64,000 bases of DNA. It comes from Elysia chlorotica (Eukaryota; Mollusca; Gastropoda; Plakobranchidae). Positions within the stretch are counted from its first letter, which is position 1. Every line of letters begins with the position of its first letter. A model generated the notes under the pieces. The model was not told the origin of the DNA. It made no database searches and saw only the letters and a list, made by a program, of their open reading frames with translations. The DNA lies in NCBI GenBank assembly GCA_003991915.1, contig RQTK01000526.1, positions 17,478-81,477 of the forward strand. The letters run 5' to 3'. Positions 12,973 to 45,228 of the stretch are shown here, one piece after another. The position numbers and the translations under genes are program-made.

Positions 12973-15463
12973 GTTTGTCGCTGCTTATCTCTCTTTGCAG
13001 GGGCGTGTCCGCTCCGCATAGTCGAGTAGTCAGGCCCACTAATAGCCCTTTGGAATTGTGAATGGCGGGCCATAATAATTTGATGGTATCTGTGAGAACA
13101 CTATGGGTTTGAGGAACCCGCGCCTAAATTGAAAGCAGTAGGTGGAAAGAGGGTGGTCAACATTATAGGCCATTAGTAATTATTGTCAACACAGTCTACA
13201 TGGATAAGTGGTAGAAGGCTAAAAAAAAAGTCTAGATGGAAAGGACATGTATACGAGTACGTTTTATTTTGATGTGTGACCTATGTAGAAAAGAGGCAAT
13301 TAAATAAAAAAAAATTATTGAGTTTAATCAGCGAGTCTTTCATTTACAAGTAAAATCGGCAAACCGAAAACCAAACAAAACAACTAATTTCCACCTCAAA
13401 TTCATTTATGTGGAAAATAATATTATATTTCAGGAATATAAATACAAATATGAAATCCAAATTAACAAAGGTGTCATAAAAGATACCCTTTACAACAATA
13501 TATTGAGAATTTTCTCTTTTCGAGGCAAAGTACACTCAAAACACCTTTCTCTTCATAGTTAAACTGGGGCGCCTTGGGTATTGCTTTGTTATCCATAGTA
13601 AACATTTACAAGGACCGAGAAAATAATCACAGCACCAGAGATCGTAGAGTGTAATCTCCTTTAATTTCACGTTTTCTTTGATTGTATTGCTGGTTTGCGG
13701 CGAATAACTTGACCCCTAAAAAGCCTTCCCCAAGACGCGTCCTCATAATATCCACAGCGAAGTACCATACCATGTAAAGCGCCTTTCCACTTGATTGCAA
13801 ATCGAGGACACGAGAACCTTAAGCACCGAGTTCAGAACCAGGAATTTCAAAGCAGTAGGTATTAGGACAATTTCAAAAGTATTTCAGCATCTTGAAAACT
13901 TGAGGGAAAGCTGGGATCTCCACCACGGCCAATTAAACTTGTTGAAAAGCGCGGGAGTGATAGGGGGCACGGAGACCCTCCCTCTGTCTGCTCAGTACGT
14001 ACACAGAAAGACAGCTTTTCTTAGCTGCTCGTTTTATACGTAGATCTACGCCTGCTGGCCGGAAAAAAAAGCGTTAAAAAAAACAACAACTCCGGGCACC
14101 GACCTCGCGTTCCTCGTAGTAGATAATGTATTCCAGATCATACAATTTATAGAATCTGAGATTGAGATTAAAAGCGGACCTCTGGCAACAGCTGCAGCAG
14201 CCAAACTCAGTTGTTTACTCCAGCACATAAACACACAGGAGAATAGAACAATTTTAATCCCATCATACGCAAACATAAACACACACACTCTCACACTAAA
14301 TCACATAAATAAACACATCATATTTTTTCTTTCCAGACTTGTGGACAGCCTAGAAGCCACAACCTATAATTATCGTGTGAAGACATACACTTTTTTTTTT
14401 TCAATGCTAAAGATTTAAAAAAGTCCTCCAAGTGCCACAGCTTTTTGGTACTTTTCTTCTTCTGCTCTTAGAGTCGCCAGCAATTAACTGGATGACAATT
14501 GTCGCGGCGAAGTTAAAAAGTTTGATGAAAGGTACATGTACTTAAAATTCGTACTGGTGGTAGTGGTAACATTTGGCCAGATAGCCTTGAAAGTCCTTTG
14601 TAGTCTAGTATGAGGACGCTTTTCCTTGACCTAAAAAAAAAAGACCTTCACGCTTTACACATTTCTAGTTTCGAATGTCAAACTTACTTTAAATAAAAAA
14701 ACATACCCCCCCCCCCAAAGCCTATTGATTATGTAACGGAACACATTTTAAAAATGAGACAATTTTGAAGCGAAAGAATTTTGAACTAGCAATTTAGTAG
14801 TCAATCTACTATTACAGATTTTAAGATTAATTTATGTAACGTAGAACTTGGACGTGCTTTAACACTGAGTCGATTGCTGAGATTCGATCTGAAGCGTGAA
14901 ATGAGCACGACTGTCCATTAACAAAACAAAGCACAGAGCTGGCTCAGGTTCGGTTCATTTGAGGTCGTTTGTGAGATTTACCAAAATAAATGAGCAACCT
15001 GGTGTCCTGATGGCGATGTGTGGTCTTTGAACGCTCAGGCGGAACAAATGGTATCGCAGCCAAAGACAACGTACAGTTGAAACAAGTCACGTAATATGCA
15101 AAGAACAAAGAGAGTTAGCTAATTGATTATACCCATAACATATATCGAATCGAACGTTACAAAAAAGAGAGAGAAGTATAAGCCTCTTGTCGGCGATTAA
15201 AATAAAATTTCATTTATAAAAAATACACTATAAATAAACTTCAAAGAGTTTTGGGATTCGCATTCGCTTGATAATGCCTATGTAACCTGACCCACTTCAT
15301 CCAACCTTTTCCCCTCGACATAATAATATTATGATTTGAATTGAGACCCTGTTTGGAATGATGTTGAACTGAGGCTTTGGTGTGGTAAACTTGTATTTCA
15401 CTACAAATGTATTATATTTTCTATCCCATTTCACAACTGCATGTACCCTTCTCTTTCTTCCAG
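12973..15463. other. no exon recognised upstream of the Tae4-like gene
   Basis: The missing first exon(s) of the Tae4-like gene may lie here. I found no convincing ATG plus hydrophobic leader plus donor. Confidence 0.45.
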
Positions 15464-15817
15464 CTGCCATCGTTCCAGGAGTTGCAGCAGCACTACCCGG
15501 GCTACGCCCACTTTGGCGGGGTGCTTCACAACCACCAGCTGGTGGACGCAATCGGCTGCGACAGGCAGCACACGGACCTGCTCCTGCACGACACGAGCGC
15601 CCTCAGACTCTCGGCCGCCCTCAACAAGATCGGCGGGGCGCACTCCCTGGGCCGCGAGCTCATCCGCCTCTCCAAGCACGGGCGGGACAGCCTGGCGGGC
15701 CGAGACGGCTTGCAGTACATCTACCACCCGCTGGCGTATGGCCCGTATCTGGCCGACAAGTACGGCTTCCCGACGGTTTCCAAACTCCACCAGGAGGACG
15801 GGCTAGACACCAAGAAG
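15464..15817 (+). CDS. dae4: Tae4-like gene, first visible coding exon
   Basis: This 354-nt exon has 118 codons and starts in phase 0 after a pyrimidine-rich acceptor (CTCTTTCTTCCAG). It ends at AAGAAG before the donor GTGAGA. It carries the N-terminal half of the amidase fold, including the ALRLSAALN helix with Ser in the nucleophile position and the QYIYHPLAYGPYL block. Translation upstream of 15464 stays open but looks like intron, so the start codon must lie in an earlier exon that I could not identify. Confidence 0.85.
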
Positions 15818-16916
15818 GTGAGATAGAGGAGATAGATAGATAGATAGAAAGATAGATAGGTAGATAGGTAGATAGATAGATATATGATAGATAGATAGAG
15901 AGAGGCAGAGGGAGAGAGGGAGAGAGCGAGAGAGAGAGAGACAGAGAGAGAGAGAGAGACAGAGAGTCCCGTCATCATTCCTAATGACAAACATTGGCTA
16001 TCATTCTTAAATACGCCTTTGATGAAAACGCGAGAAGTCGCCTGATGTTTTGGGCCCCTTGCTCCAACTAGAAACCAAATCTCCCTGCCCTTGTTCAAGT
16101 TATGTTCACCCCAATGCTCCACCTAGCTCAAAGTCTAACATATCTGTTCCAATTTCTCGTGTGTCCAGAACTTCTGGGGCCAGCAAGGCCTGCTGCGGAT
16201 CATCACCTACACGCACCGGGAGAACATGCCCAAGGGTCACGTGGCGCTCTGGGACTGCAACCACTTCCACCAGGCCAAGGACTGGATCGCCAAGGCTTCG
16301 GGCCACAGCCTCATCACCGTGGAGTTCTGGAGATCACCAGGTCAGTACACGCCACGCACAGCGAATGCCAGAGGCGAAAAATAGATAACAAAATTAGGAG
16401 ACAGTTTTAAATACCCCCCCCCCCCTTTTCCCATTAAAAAAAAAAGAGATGTATTTTTCATACTCGCCTCCAGAATTGAAGAAAGCAACAAAGCAAATAC
16501 ATAATAAGTAAAGGTAGATTTCAATCTAATTTGTTGATAATGGATCGACCAAGTCGGACTTCTGATTCTATCTCAATCGTCTACAAACATGAAGTTGTTC
16601 GATTTAACAATGAAAAAAAATCTTTTAATATATATAGAATGAGACACATTAACGTTACAATGTATAACAATTACATGCATGAACAACGACAACACAAACC
16701 GTTGCCACCACAGTCTAACGTGTATTTCTAAATTCTCTTCCCTCCACAGACTCTGACTGCAGTCACATGCCCACACCCGCTGCACCCACCGGGCGCCACC
16801 ACGACGATGTGTCCCAGTTGGTAGCGCGCTTGCTGCCGGGCGTGAAGCGTACCAGGTTGAGGCACAGGCACTGGGAGAAGCGGCTGCTCAAGCGCTACTA
16901 CCACAACCTGCGCTAA
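15464..16916 (+). CDS. dae4: Tae4-like domesticated amidase effector (dae4 family), 3 exons, 5' end not found
   Basis: The three exons are 15464-15817, 16169-16340 and 16750-16916. They join with matching phases (0, 0, then 1) into about 231 residues ending in TAA. The product matches the Tae4 family of bacterial type VI secretion peptidoglycan amidases (NlpC/P60-like papain fold), which is known to have been transferred to several animal lineages. Visible family landmarks in order: an N-terminal PSFQEL block, a helix TSALRLSAALN, a QYIYHP block, an FWGQQGLL strand and the KGHVALWD block with the expected catalytic His. Tae4 enzymes have a Cys at the N-terminus of the ALRLS helix; here the codon is AGC (Ser, about 15595-15597). 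The C-terminus adds about 45 residues rich in Arg, His and Lys. Exons are GC-rich in AT-rich surroundings. No signal-peptide exon was recognised upstream. The family role would be cleavage of bacterial cell walls in host defence; activity of this copy is doubtful. Homology is confident, function is inferred. Confidence 0.85.
15818..16168 (+). other. intron of the Tae4-like gene with a GATA/GA microsatellite
   Basis: This is a GT-AG intron of 351 nt. A (GATA)n tract followed by (GA)n occupies about 15824-15966, starting six bases after the donor. The acceptor is TTTCTCGTGTGTCCAG. Confidence 0.8.
16169..16340 (+). CDS. dae4: Tae4-like gene, exon with the catalytic His block
   Basis: The 172-nt exon opens in phase 0 with NFWGQQGLLRI and contains KGHVALWDCNHF, the region matching the Tae4 catalytic His. 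It closes with a VEFWRSP strand and a split codon before the donor GTCAGT. The residue eleven after the His, an Asp in the Salmonella enzyme, appears to be Gln here, although an Asp lies at +5. This ungapped count is tentative. Confidence 0.85.
16750..16916 (+). CDS. dae4: Tae4-like gene, last exon with basic C-terminal tail and stop
   Basis: The exon follows the acceptor CTTCCCTCCACAG and runs 167 nt to TAA at 16914-16916. It encodes DSDCSHMPTPAAPTGRHH, then a hydrophobic LVARLLPG stretch, then a strongly basic tail (RLRHRHWEKRLLKRYYHNLR). I see no counterpart for this tail in the bacterial family, so it is probably a eukaryotic addition. It could bind bacterial surfaces or nucleic acid, but that is inference. 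Confidence 0.8.
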
Positions 16917-16965
16917 CCAAAGATCTTATAATATAATTTTTTATACAAGATCTTTGGCGCTAACC
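16910..16965. repeat. 38-bp self-complementary insert flanked by 9-bp direct repeats at the stop codon
   Basis: GCGCTAACC occurs at 16910-16918 and again at 16957-16965. Between them lie 38 bases whose ends are inverted copies (AAAGATCTT at 16919-16927, AAGATCTTT at 16947-16955) around an AT-rich loop. The layout resembles a tiny inverted-repeat insertion with a target-site duplication. The duplicated site includes the stop codon, so the reading frame still ends in the same place. A plain 3'UTR hairpin is the alternative. Confidence 0.55.
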
Positions 16966-18300
16966 TGTTCCCACTACGGGAGCAGATCTTTCACCTGTGC
17001 TTCCAGCCACAGACAAAAACAATTTCCACTTGATCGTCAACCCTTCATGGACTGAAGTCACTGGTGAAGGGCGCGACGTATAAACTTCTTTAATAATCAT
17101 TGCCGTGTGGACAAATTCAACCGTGTTTTGAACATATATTAATAGACGCGCATTTTCGAAAAGGAGCAAACATTGTGTGTATATGTAATAGTTTCAGGAG
17201 TTTAAGGCCAAACGTTGAGTATGATGGAGAACATTGCAGAGGAAGGCCTTCCTTCTTTTACCAACTCAAAAACACGGGGGTTACGGTTTTGTCGCAGACT
17301 GCATGCTGTGCCAATTCGGCCATCTTGTTTACCAGCTTCAAAGTCACCGGTACAGTACAGTGTAACAGCTTCCCAGTTCCCAGAAAGGAATCTAATCAGA
17401 GGCTAACCATTTTCCAGAGAACGAGGGTACCTATGACAGATCTAGGACAGTGATCGTAACAAACCCCATTTGTCAACGCTACCTGGTCATTTGTAATGAC
17501 TACGATTTCGATGCTTGTTCCAGATACATAAAATCAACTCTTCCTATTCGGCAGAACCACTGCTCACAAATTGCAGGGCCTGTCAGAGCTGTTCCCATTT
17601 CACAGTTTGCACATAAGTCAGTGACTCCTATTATGTTATTCGGTGAGACATCCATTATGACCATACACGCCTTGTTTTGTATGACCTATTAAGAGTTACC
17701 TTTCACAAAGTAAGGGGGGTATAGAAAACTAAGCATGTGACTGTTATAAATATAAACAGGCACCATTTAACCTCAAACGCATTTCCTCCTCACAAAGAAC
17801 CACTGTTCTGTGGGATTCGAAAAGATTGAATTCATTAGTAACTTTTTAGGTCGAACAATTCATAGCTCCGACTCTTTAGAAACTTAAGAAAAATGACCAT
17901 GCACATATATTGTATGTTATTTCTAGTGTTAAAGAGAAGCTGCTGGTTTAATAGGCTGCAAAAAGTACACTGCCACAAAACACCCATACATCATTATAAT
18001 TGTCAATTTTTGCCTTCTGTGTATGCAGAGCTTGCCAAACGCTTAGGTCTTCCATGTATTATGCGTCTTGATTATGATATTTAGGTGTTTCCATAGTCAG
18101 AACTGCATTTATCATATCTACTTCAAAATGGGATGATTGCATGCAGTGATTTAACCATGTGACAAACACACGTACACATTGCATTTAATTGCATTTTTAT
18201 TATACAAAGCGTGATGTATGAGAAGGGGGAAAAAGTAAGTGAAGCAAAGAAAGAAAAACAAAAATTGAGGGAAAAAAGAGCAAGAGAGAGAGAGAGGGGC

Positions 18301-18349
<49 letters not shown>

Positions 18350-18722
18350 ACACACACACACACGTATATACAGCTTTTTACCACCAACAATGATGACTGA
18401 CATGGTTGAACACTTATCAAACATATAGGAAAAGCTCAGGAGGTGATCGCAAGTGCCAAATAATTATCAATGGGGAAATTCCCTAAAACTGCCTGATTGT
18501 CGGAAAATGTTCATGTATGAATACATGTATATGTATATAAACCCCGATGTACACAATTATCATGTACCTGTACAATGTTGACGTATTTTGTTTTAGGTAT
18601 AATGCACTTGATATTTCTTCCAGTATTTGCCAATGATTTGTTGCTTTTTATGATTTTTTATATTAAACTGCTAATGTTAAGGTTAAGAATATTTTTAGTG
18701 TATTGTTCATAAACGAAATAAA
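16917..18722 (+). other. possible 3'UTR of the Tae4-like gene, with AATAAA at 18717
   Basis: No coding sequence is recognised here. An AATAAA hexamer at 18717-18722 is followed by a T-rich run and is a candidate polyadenylation signal for the upstream plus-strand gene. The length (1.8 kb) and the assignment are guesses. A (GA)n/(CA)n microsatellite sits inside at 18286-18363. Confidence 0.25.
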
Positions 18723-19470
18723 TTTTTTTTTAAACCAGGAAAGTTTTTTTTCACACTATAAGAAAAAAAAGCAAAACAATAACGAGACAATGTGAGCCTG
18801 TGTAGTTTCTAAAATCACTACAAGAACTATCGACTCCAACAAATCAAAATTTCTCTGTCATTTGAAACTTCTCTATTAAAACATCTCAAATAGTAAATAT
18901 TTATAAGAGAAATACTATATGTCTCAGAAAATAAGTGCGAATAACAAAGACACATACTTCAAGTATTTAAAAAAAAATTACGCTCACTTTCTATTCTTTC
19001 AATTATTCACAAAACAGAACCCATGTTTGGTTATAAACATACATGTAATTTTGTTTCCTCAGTTCGCTAGGTTCACCTTTAAACTAAGTGCCTTCACCAC
19101 TGTCATTAAAACAAACAAACAACCAAAAACAATAAACAACCTTTATGTGTTCAATGCAAATCAAAACCCTATTCAGGATTGTTCATAAAAACTCTGAATA
19201 ACGAATATGAAAGACGCAGGAAATTAAATAACAAAGAAAAAAAAGGTAATTTTCATCACAAATCCATAAGCACAGTGTTTTCGATTTCAAGTTGGAAATC
19301 GCAAACTCAGGTTGATTTAGTATAGGGCCTTGTTACAATTCCATTACGATTGTTACATGTTGACTTTTACTATATACTTTTTATTTTTATGTTAGCACTG
19401 TATTTAAATAACTATAAATACCACCTTATTCTTATAATCATTCTCATCCTTGCCATCATCGGAATCATCA

Positions 19471-19496
19471 CTATCATGATCATGATCATGATCATG

Positions 19497-19542
<46 letters not shown>

Positions 19543-19556
19543 CCATCATCACCATC
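19471..19556. repeat. (CATGAT)n then (CAT)n microsatellite
   Basis: The first part contains overlapping TGATCA and ATCATGAT palindromes. The second is a plain ATC tract. Confidence 0.95.
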
Positions 19557-19833
19557 ACTGTTTACGTTGCAAGCTTATTAATACGAATGTCCTATGCACT
19601 AGTCAATTCCATTGTTGTATTTTTAATTATTAACTTTTTGTAATAAATTCAACATAAATCATATGGCACGAATTTTCTAATTATTTTGTTTTAGAGTGTG
19701 AATATGGTTTTCGTCTGTTTACATGTAAAGCATAGTTATACAGGAGGAAAAAGACTTTTGAGTGAAATTGTTATAAAATACATTAAATGAAAAGGAGTCA
19801 GCAAAAAAAAAAAAAAAAAAGAGATTAGAAAGT

Positions 19834-20270
19834 CTATGTCTTCCTAGCATGCAGTATAGGAGAAATAGAGGAGATATGATAGAAGTTTACAAGTTTACCC
19901 ATGAAATGTATGATGTCAGTTCGCCTCTTCTCAAGGAAGGTGATACAAAAAATAGAGGACATCATGTACAAGTTGAGAAAATGTAGAGTAAAGACTGGAC
20001 TAAGATAGCACTTCTTCTCAATTAGAGTTACAGACATCTGAAATAGGCTGCCTATCAATGTTGTGAATGCTCCATCATTGAACAGTTTCAAAAATAGACT
20101 AGAGTATTACTGCAAAAAAAATAAAAAACGGATGTATCAGTGTATTTAGATAATTTAGACAGGGGAGATCACAAACACTCAAAATAATTTTACAAAAGAC
20201 TGAATAAAAAGATCAGCAAAAGGCCAAAAGACCTAATAATGCAGAAAAATATCAAATCATATCAATTATT
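19834..20270 (+). mobile_element. decayed LINE (non-LTR retrotransposon) 3' fragment
   Basis: Plus-strand translation gives the C-terminal part of a CR1/Jockey-type reverse transcriptase: PSMQYRRNRGDMIEVYKFTH, then after a frameshift near 19985 pieces such as KTGLR, HFFSIRVTDI, NRLPINVVNAPSLNSFKNRL. In-frame TAG and TGA codons replace expected residues. The rest of the element is absent, a typical 5' truncation. The tail to about 20270 reads AGGCCAAAAGACCTAATAAT, as in such elements' 3' ends. The fragment is dead. Confidence 0.8.
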
Positions 20271-21357
20271 GTACAACTTGGGAATAAAAACAGAATTAAA
20301 AAGCAAAAACAAAACAAAACACGAAGCAAAGAGATGCGGCGATACGGACACGAAGAGAACAAAATAATATGATTCTGGGAAGTTAAAAAGTAATCGTAAA
20401 CTGTCTAGCGCTTGCTTAGCTACAGATCCAACAGAGAGCCATACCACAGATTTATATTAATAGCAATCTGTTAGCCATACAGATTTACACCTTATACATA
20501 GCACATCCAAAGGAAAGCAAATTGCTATGGAAATTAACTAAGACAATGGGGAAAATCAAGTATGTTTAGACATTTGAACATTAACAATACAAGTGCACGA
20601 TAAAAGGTATTCCGTGCGAAAGGTGAAGAAAGCAAAGTTTAAGCACAAAAAAGGTAAATCTATACTTTACGATGATTAAGTACAGCTTTATCATAGTAAT
20701 ATTCATCTACACTGTAATCACTATCCTCAGTTTAACAACTAAAAATTAATTAACCCAAATCGTATGTCCGGGGGAAAAAAGAACACTGAGCTTTGTGTGT
20801 GTTTAAAATACCAGGAATGGGAAATTTTCTTTGAAATTGCAAGTATTCCTTACATGAAACAACATGACATCCATTGCGACTTATTAACCTTTTCACATCG
20901 CACAAATCTAGGCCTCTTCCTTATGTGCGCACCATTTTTGAGAATTTCCAAAAGTTTGAATAGGTAAAAGCTTTGGTATTTATTAATTTTAAACGATCAA
21001 CACACAAAAGGTGCGAGCACAAGAGTGTATCAACTTGCACAACACACAGGATGTGGAGTTTCGCAGAAGTACAAACAGGCCTTCAAAAGTGTACAAAGAG
21101 CATCAATTTTCTTGGCGAAAAAAGGTGCTTGTCTAGTGCAATATGACAGCGAGTTTCGGGAAACTTTGTTGTAATTTGATGGAACAGGAATAGAGTAGGT
21201 ATTTTTCTCATGGGCGTCGAACTTTTTAGTATGGGTTAGGGAAAATATCACCCGCGTTTTACAACTGTTGTCATGGAAAGGGAAAGATAAACGTTTACAC
21301 TAGTCTTAATGTATGACTTTTATGTAGCATTTGCGCTTCTGCGAAACTTCATATCCT

Positions 21358-21492
21358 GTAAGACAGCAGTCATGATATCCCCGCCCTGTCTCGTATGTGG
21401 CAGCACATAAAATTGTCAGACGTCCACTTGGGGCTCGTCCAAATATAGCATCTTTTGTGCTGATGTTGGACGTTAAACCAACTCAAAATCAA
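21358..21492 (+). mobile_element. SINE fragment, plus orientation
   Basis: Contains GGCAGCACATAAAATTGTCA and ends GATGTTGGACGTTAAACCAA. This is the reverse complement of the SINE body at 43164-43426. Confidence 0.7.
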
Positions 21493-22469
21493 CATCATAT
21501 CCTGTGGTACAACACGTGTGCGAGCTCATGGGAAAAGGCTAAATAGTGGGGACCCAATGAGTCCCTACGGCGACAACACAGGGGCACAAACACAACGTAC
21601 AGTTAGGACAGAGAAAGCCAATGTCCTGCTTTTTCAGGAGAGAGGATTCCAATCAGAAAGTAGAGTTCTTTTAGAGCTACTGGGCTGTCAGCCTATGTGG
21701 AAACAAAATAGTCAGTATAGATAAGAGGTATACCTATTCCTATTTATTAATATTTTATTCTTAAAGGGTGGAGTAGGAGCAATGACTATCCCTTTAATAA
21801 ACATTCGCCTACTATCAAGACAAGTCCTTTCCATAAGGCTGGACCAAAAAAACAAAAATAAAAGCTTGAATAGGCTAACAGTTATTACACGAAACAGGTA
21901 CAACAGTACACATGTTTCATTAATTTGGGAAACAATGACTTTTGAAACGTTACGTGGCTGATTGTGGGTGAAAGTGCGCACTATACAAGGACGTTTTTAT
22001 ATAAGAATTTAAAAGTGTGCCTGATTGTAAGCTCACAAAGTACGCGTAGTGCAAGCTGATTCGTTCCCAGGAGATAAGAAATGGCTCTGCTTTGAACCAC
22101 GCATGGATGCACATAATTGTGCGTCCGTTAGCGAAACAATTTCTTGTGGTTAAAACAAAACTCCCATATGTTTTAGCTTAGGAGATTGCTTTGTGAAAAT
22201 TAACGTATTAAGATCAGAAACCACACTTTTAAGTTGCATCCACAGGAAGTATTATTTAAAATGGCTCTTCAGTAGTTGCATACACAACTTAGAATTACAT
22301 GTTTTTTGGATCTCTTTTGATGATTCATAAAAAACCAACAACACCCAAAGAATTTTCATTTTTACATGTACCGTCATTGCGACGGCTTTCTAAAATAATG
22401 TTGCCTCTTTCAAGATATATAGCCTAAATTGAACAAAAACGATTTTCAGAGCATAAATCTGTTAGGGGT

Positions 22470-22522
22470 AGAGCGCCATTAATATAAAGTTTATTATTAT
22501 TAAACTGAACAGATGGCGCTCT
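22470..22522. repeat. short inverted repeat (hairpin)
   Basis: AGAGCGCCAT (22470-22479) and ATGGCGCTCT (22513-22522) are exact inverted copies around an AT-rich loop that itself contains AGTTTA/TTAAACT-type complementarity. It may be a miniature element remnant. Confidence 0.6.
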
Positions 22523-24387
22523 CCTTTTCCAACGAGCTTTTTCCATCAAACAAAATAATATAATGCATTCTTGAGAAGAATATACCACAAATCCCTGAAG
22601 CCCTCGATATCATTGGCGCGTGCCAATAAGTTTTCTTTTTCAACATTTTTTCGCTTTTAAATAATTCCATCATACTTTAGCGTGATCCTAGTATTCACGC
22701 TCTGCCTTTGTGTCGCAGACGCTAAATTGTCCAATATAGTTAGTCTTGGAAACAGTTTCACGATATTGCATGGTTACTGATGTTTAAATTGAACAATAAT
22801 ACAATAATAAAATTAGACGCTCAACAAGGACAAAGTTGGCAACGAAATGGAGAGACAAGGGGAGTAATTCATTTAAAGCAGAGGGAGAGCAGGACAATAC
22901 GCAAATCGGAATTACTTCCCTTGCCTCCCATCTCGGTATACATAATGATTGTACTACATGTAAAACAAAATAAAAATATATGCCCATAGCAAAAGAAAAT
23001 GTTGAGTCAGTAAAATATGATCAGCAATCGCCAATGTATGCTACAACGAAAAGAATCTCCAAAAAGGAGACTTCACACTGGGAAACAGCTTATACTTGAA
23101 CTTTTAGGAACGAAAAAAAAAATGCCTACAACACAGATTTTTTAGTACAGATGGCCTAATGTAGAAATGTCTCCTAAATATAATCAAAACCCATAATCTT
23201 TAATACAGTTCTTAATCGCAACAGGCTGTTTCTCCATTAAAAAAAAAAAATTGATTTGGTGCTACTACTGTTGAATTGTTGGTATCTCCAAAAGGAAATA
23301 TTTTTTACCGTGAAATAAAAAAAATAAAAAAACAAAGAAAAGATAATAATAAGAATAACATTCTGAAAATTTTTTTAAGCGATGGCAATTGAAGAAAAGG
23401 AATAATGCTTAATGTGTTTTAGTTGTAAACTTGATTATAGGGAACAAAATTATTCAAACCTAGAATTTAAAAAATTGTACCAGAATATTTAAACAGCAAT
23501 ATGTACTTTATTAGATGCATTATAATACAAGCAATCTGAAGGTATAAGAGAGGATCTTTAAATGAACATCAGTATTTGTTTACAGTGGTTCGTTGTCAGA
23601 GCTCAAATGAGAATGAAAATGAAACTGTAGATAATAAATGGTACAGATTGAAATGTTTATACTGCACTGCTGTTTATAGTACCAACTTGTATCAAATAAT
23701 TTCATTCTTATAAAAAAACAACAACCCTGTAGTATATTCTGAAATGGTGAGGTGTTTGTTGAGCATACGTATGTTTTGAATAGATTGTGCACATTTCATG
23801 TACTTAAAATGAATTATGAATCGAGATTAACTCATTCTTCTATACGGGTTTATTTTAATTTTTGAATTATCCAATTTCTCTTTATCTTGGATCAAGTTAG
23901 AAAATCTTCCACTAAACAACGGTCTTTCAATAGAGTTTAGAAATTGATACATGAAAAATATGTCTGAAAGGCAAATTATTTTACATTGGCTTTTTCACAT
24001 TGCAAGATATTAGACCTATTCCTTGATAGGGCACTTTTTGGGGGACTCTAAACTTTGCTGGACCACGCACATACAAATGCGCTCAACATGTGTGCAGGGT
24101 GATTAGTAAAAGTTAATGACAAAAATTTGTTATCCACAAAGTGGTTCCCTTTTTTTTTAAGGACTCAATGAATTGTAGCGTTGCCATTCTCCAGATTATA
24201 GGCATCAGCAAAGGAAACAGCTTTTTTAGCAAAAAAGATTTGAGGTAAAAAAAAACACCTGATGAATTAAGACAAGCATCTAAAATAATTGAATCAATGA
24301 AAGTTTTTCACCAACTTTTCAACTTCTCAAACTTCACACCAAAATAACAAGACAGGAAAAAGGAGAAAAAGTATAGAAATGTCTTAC

Positions 24388-45228
<20,841 letters not shown>

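Larger units (their letters stand above)
20271..24387. other. AT-rich sequence, no exon recognised
   Basis: Apart from the SINE fragment at 21358 and the hairpin at 22470, nothing is identified. The remaining 3' exons of ANAPC4 were expected on the minus strand but were not seen. Confidence 0.45.

Noticed and set aside
15431..15790. Minus-strand and alternate-frame open frames over the Tae4-like exon
   Set aside because: Shadows of the GC-rich coding exon; only one frame carries the Tae4 motifs.
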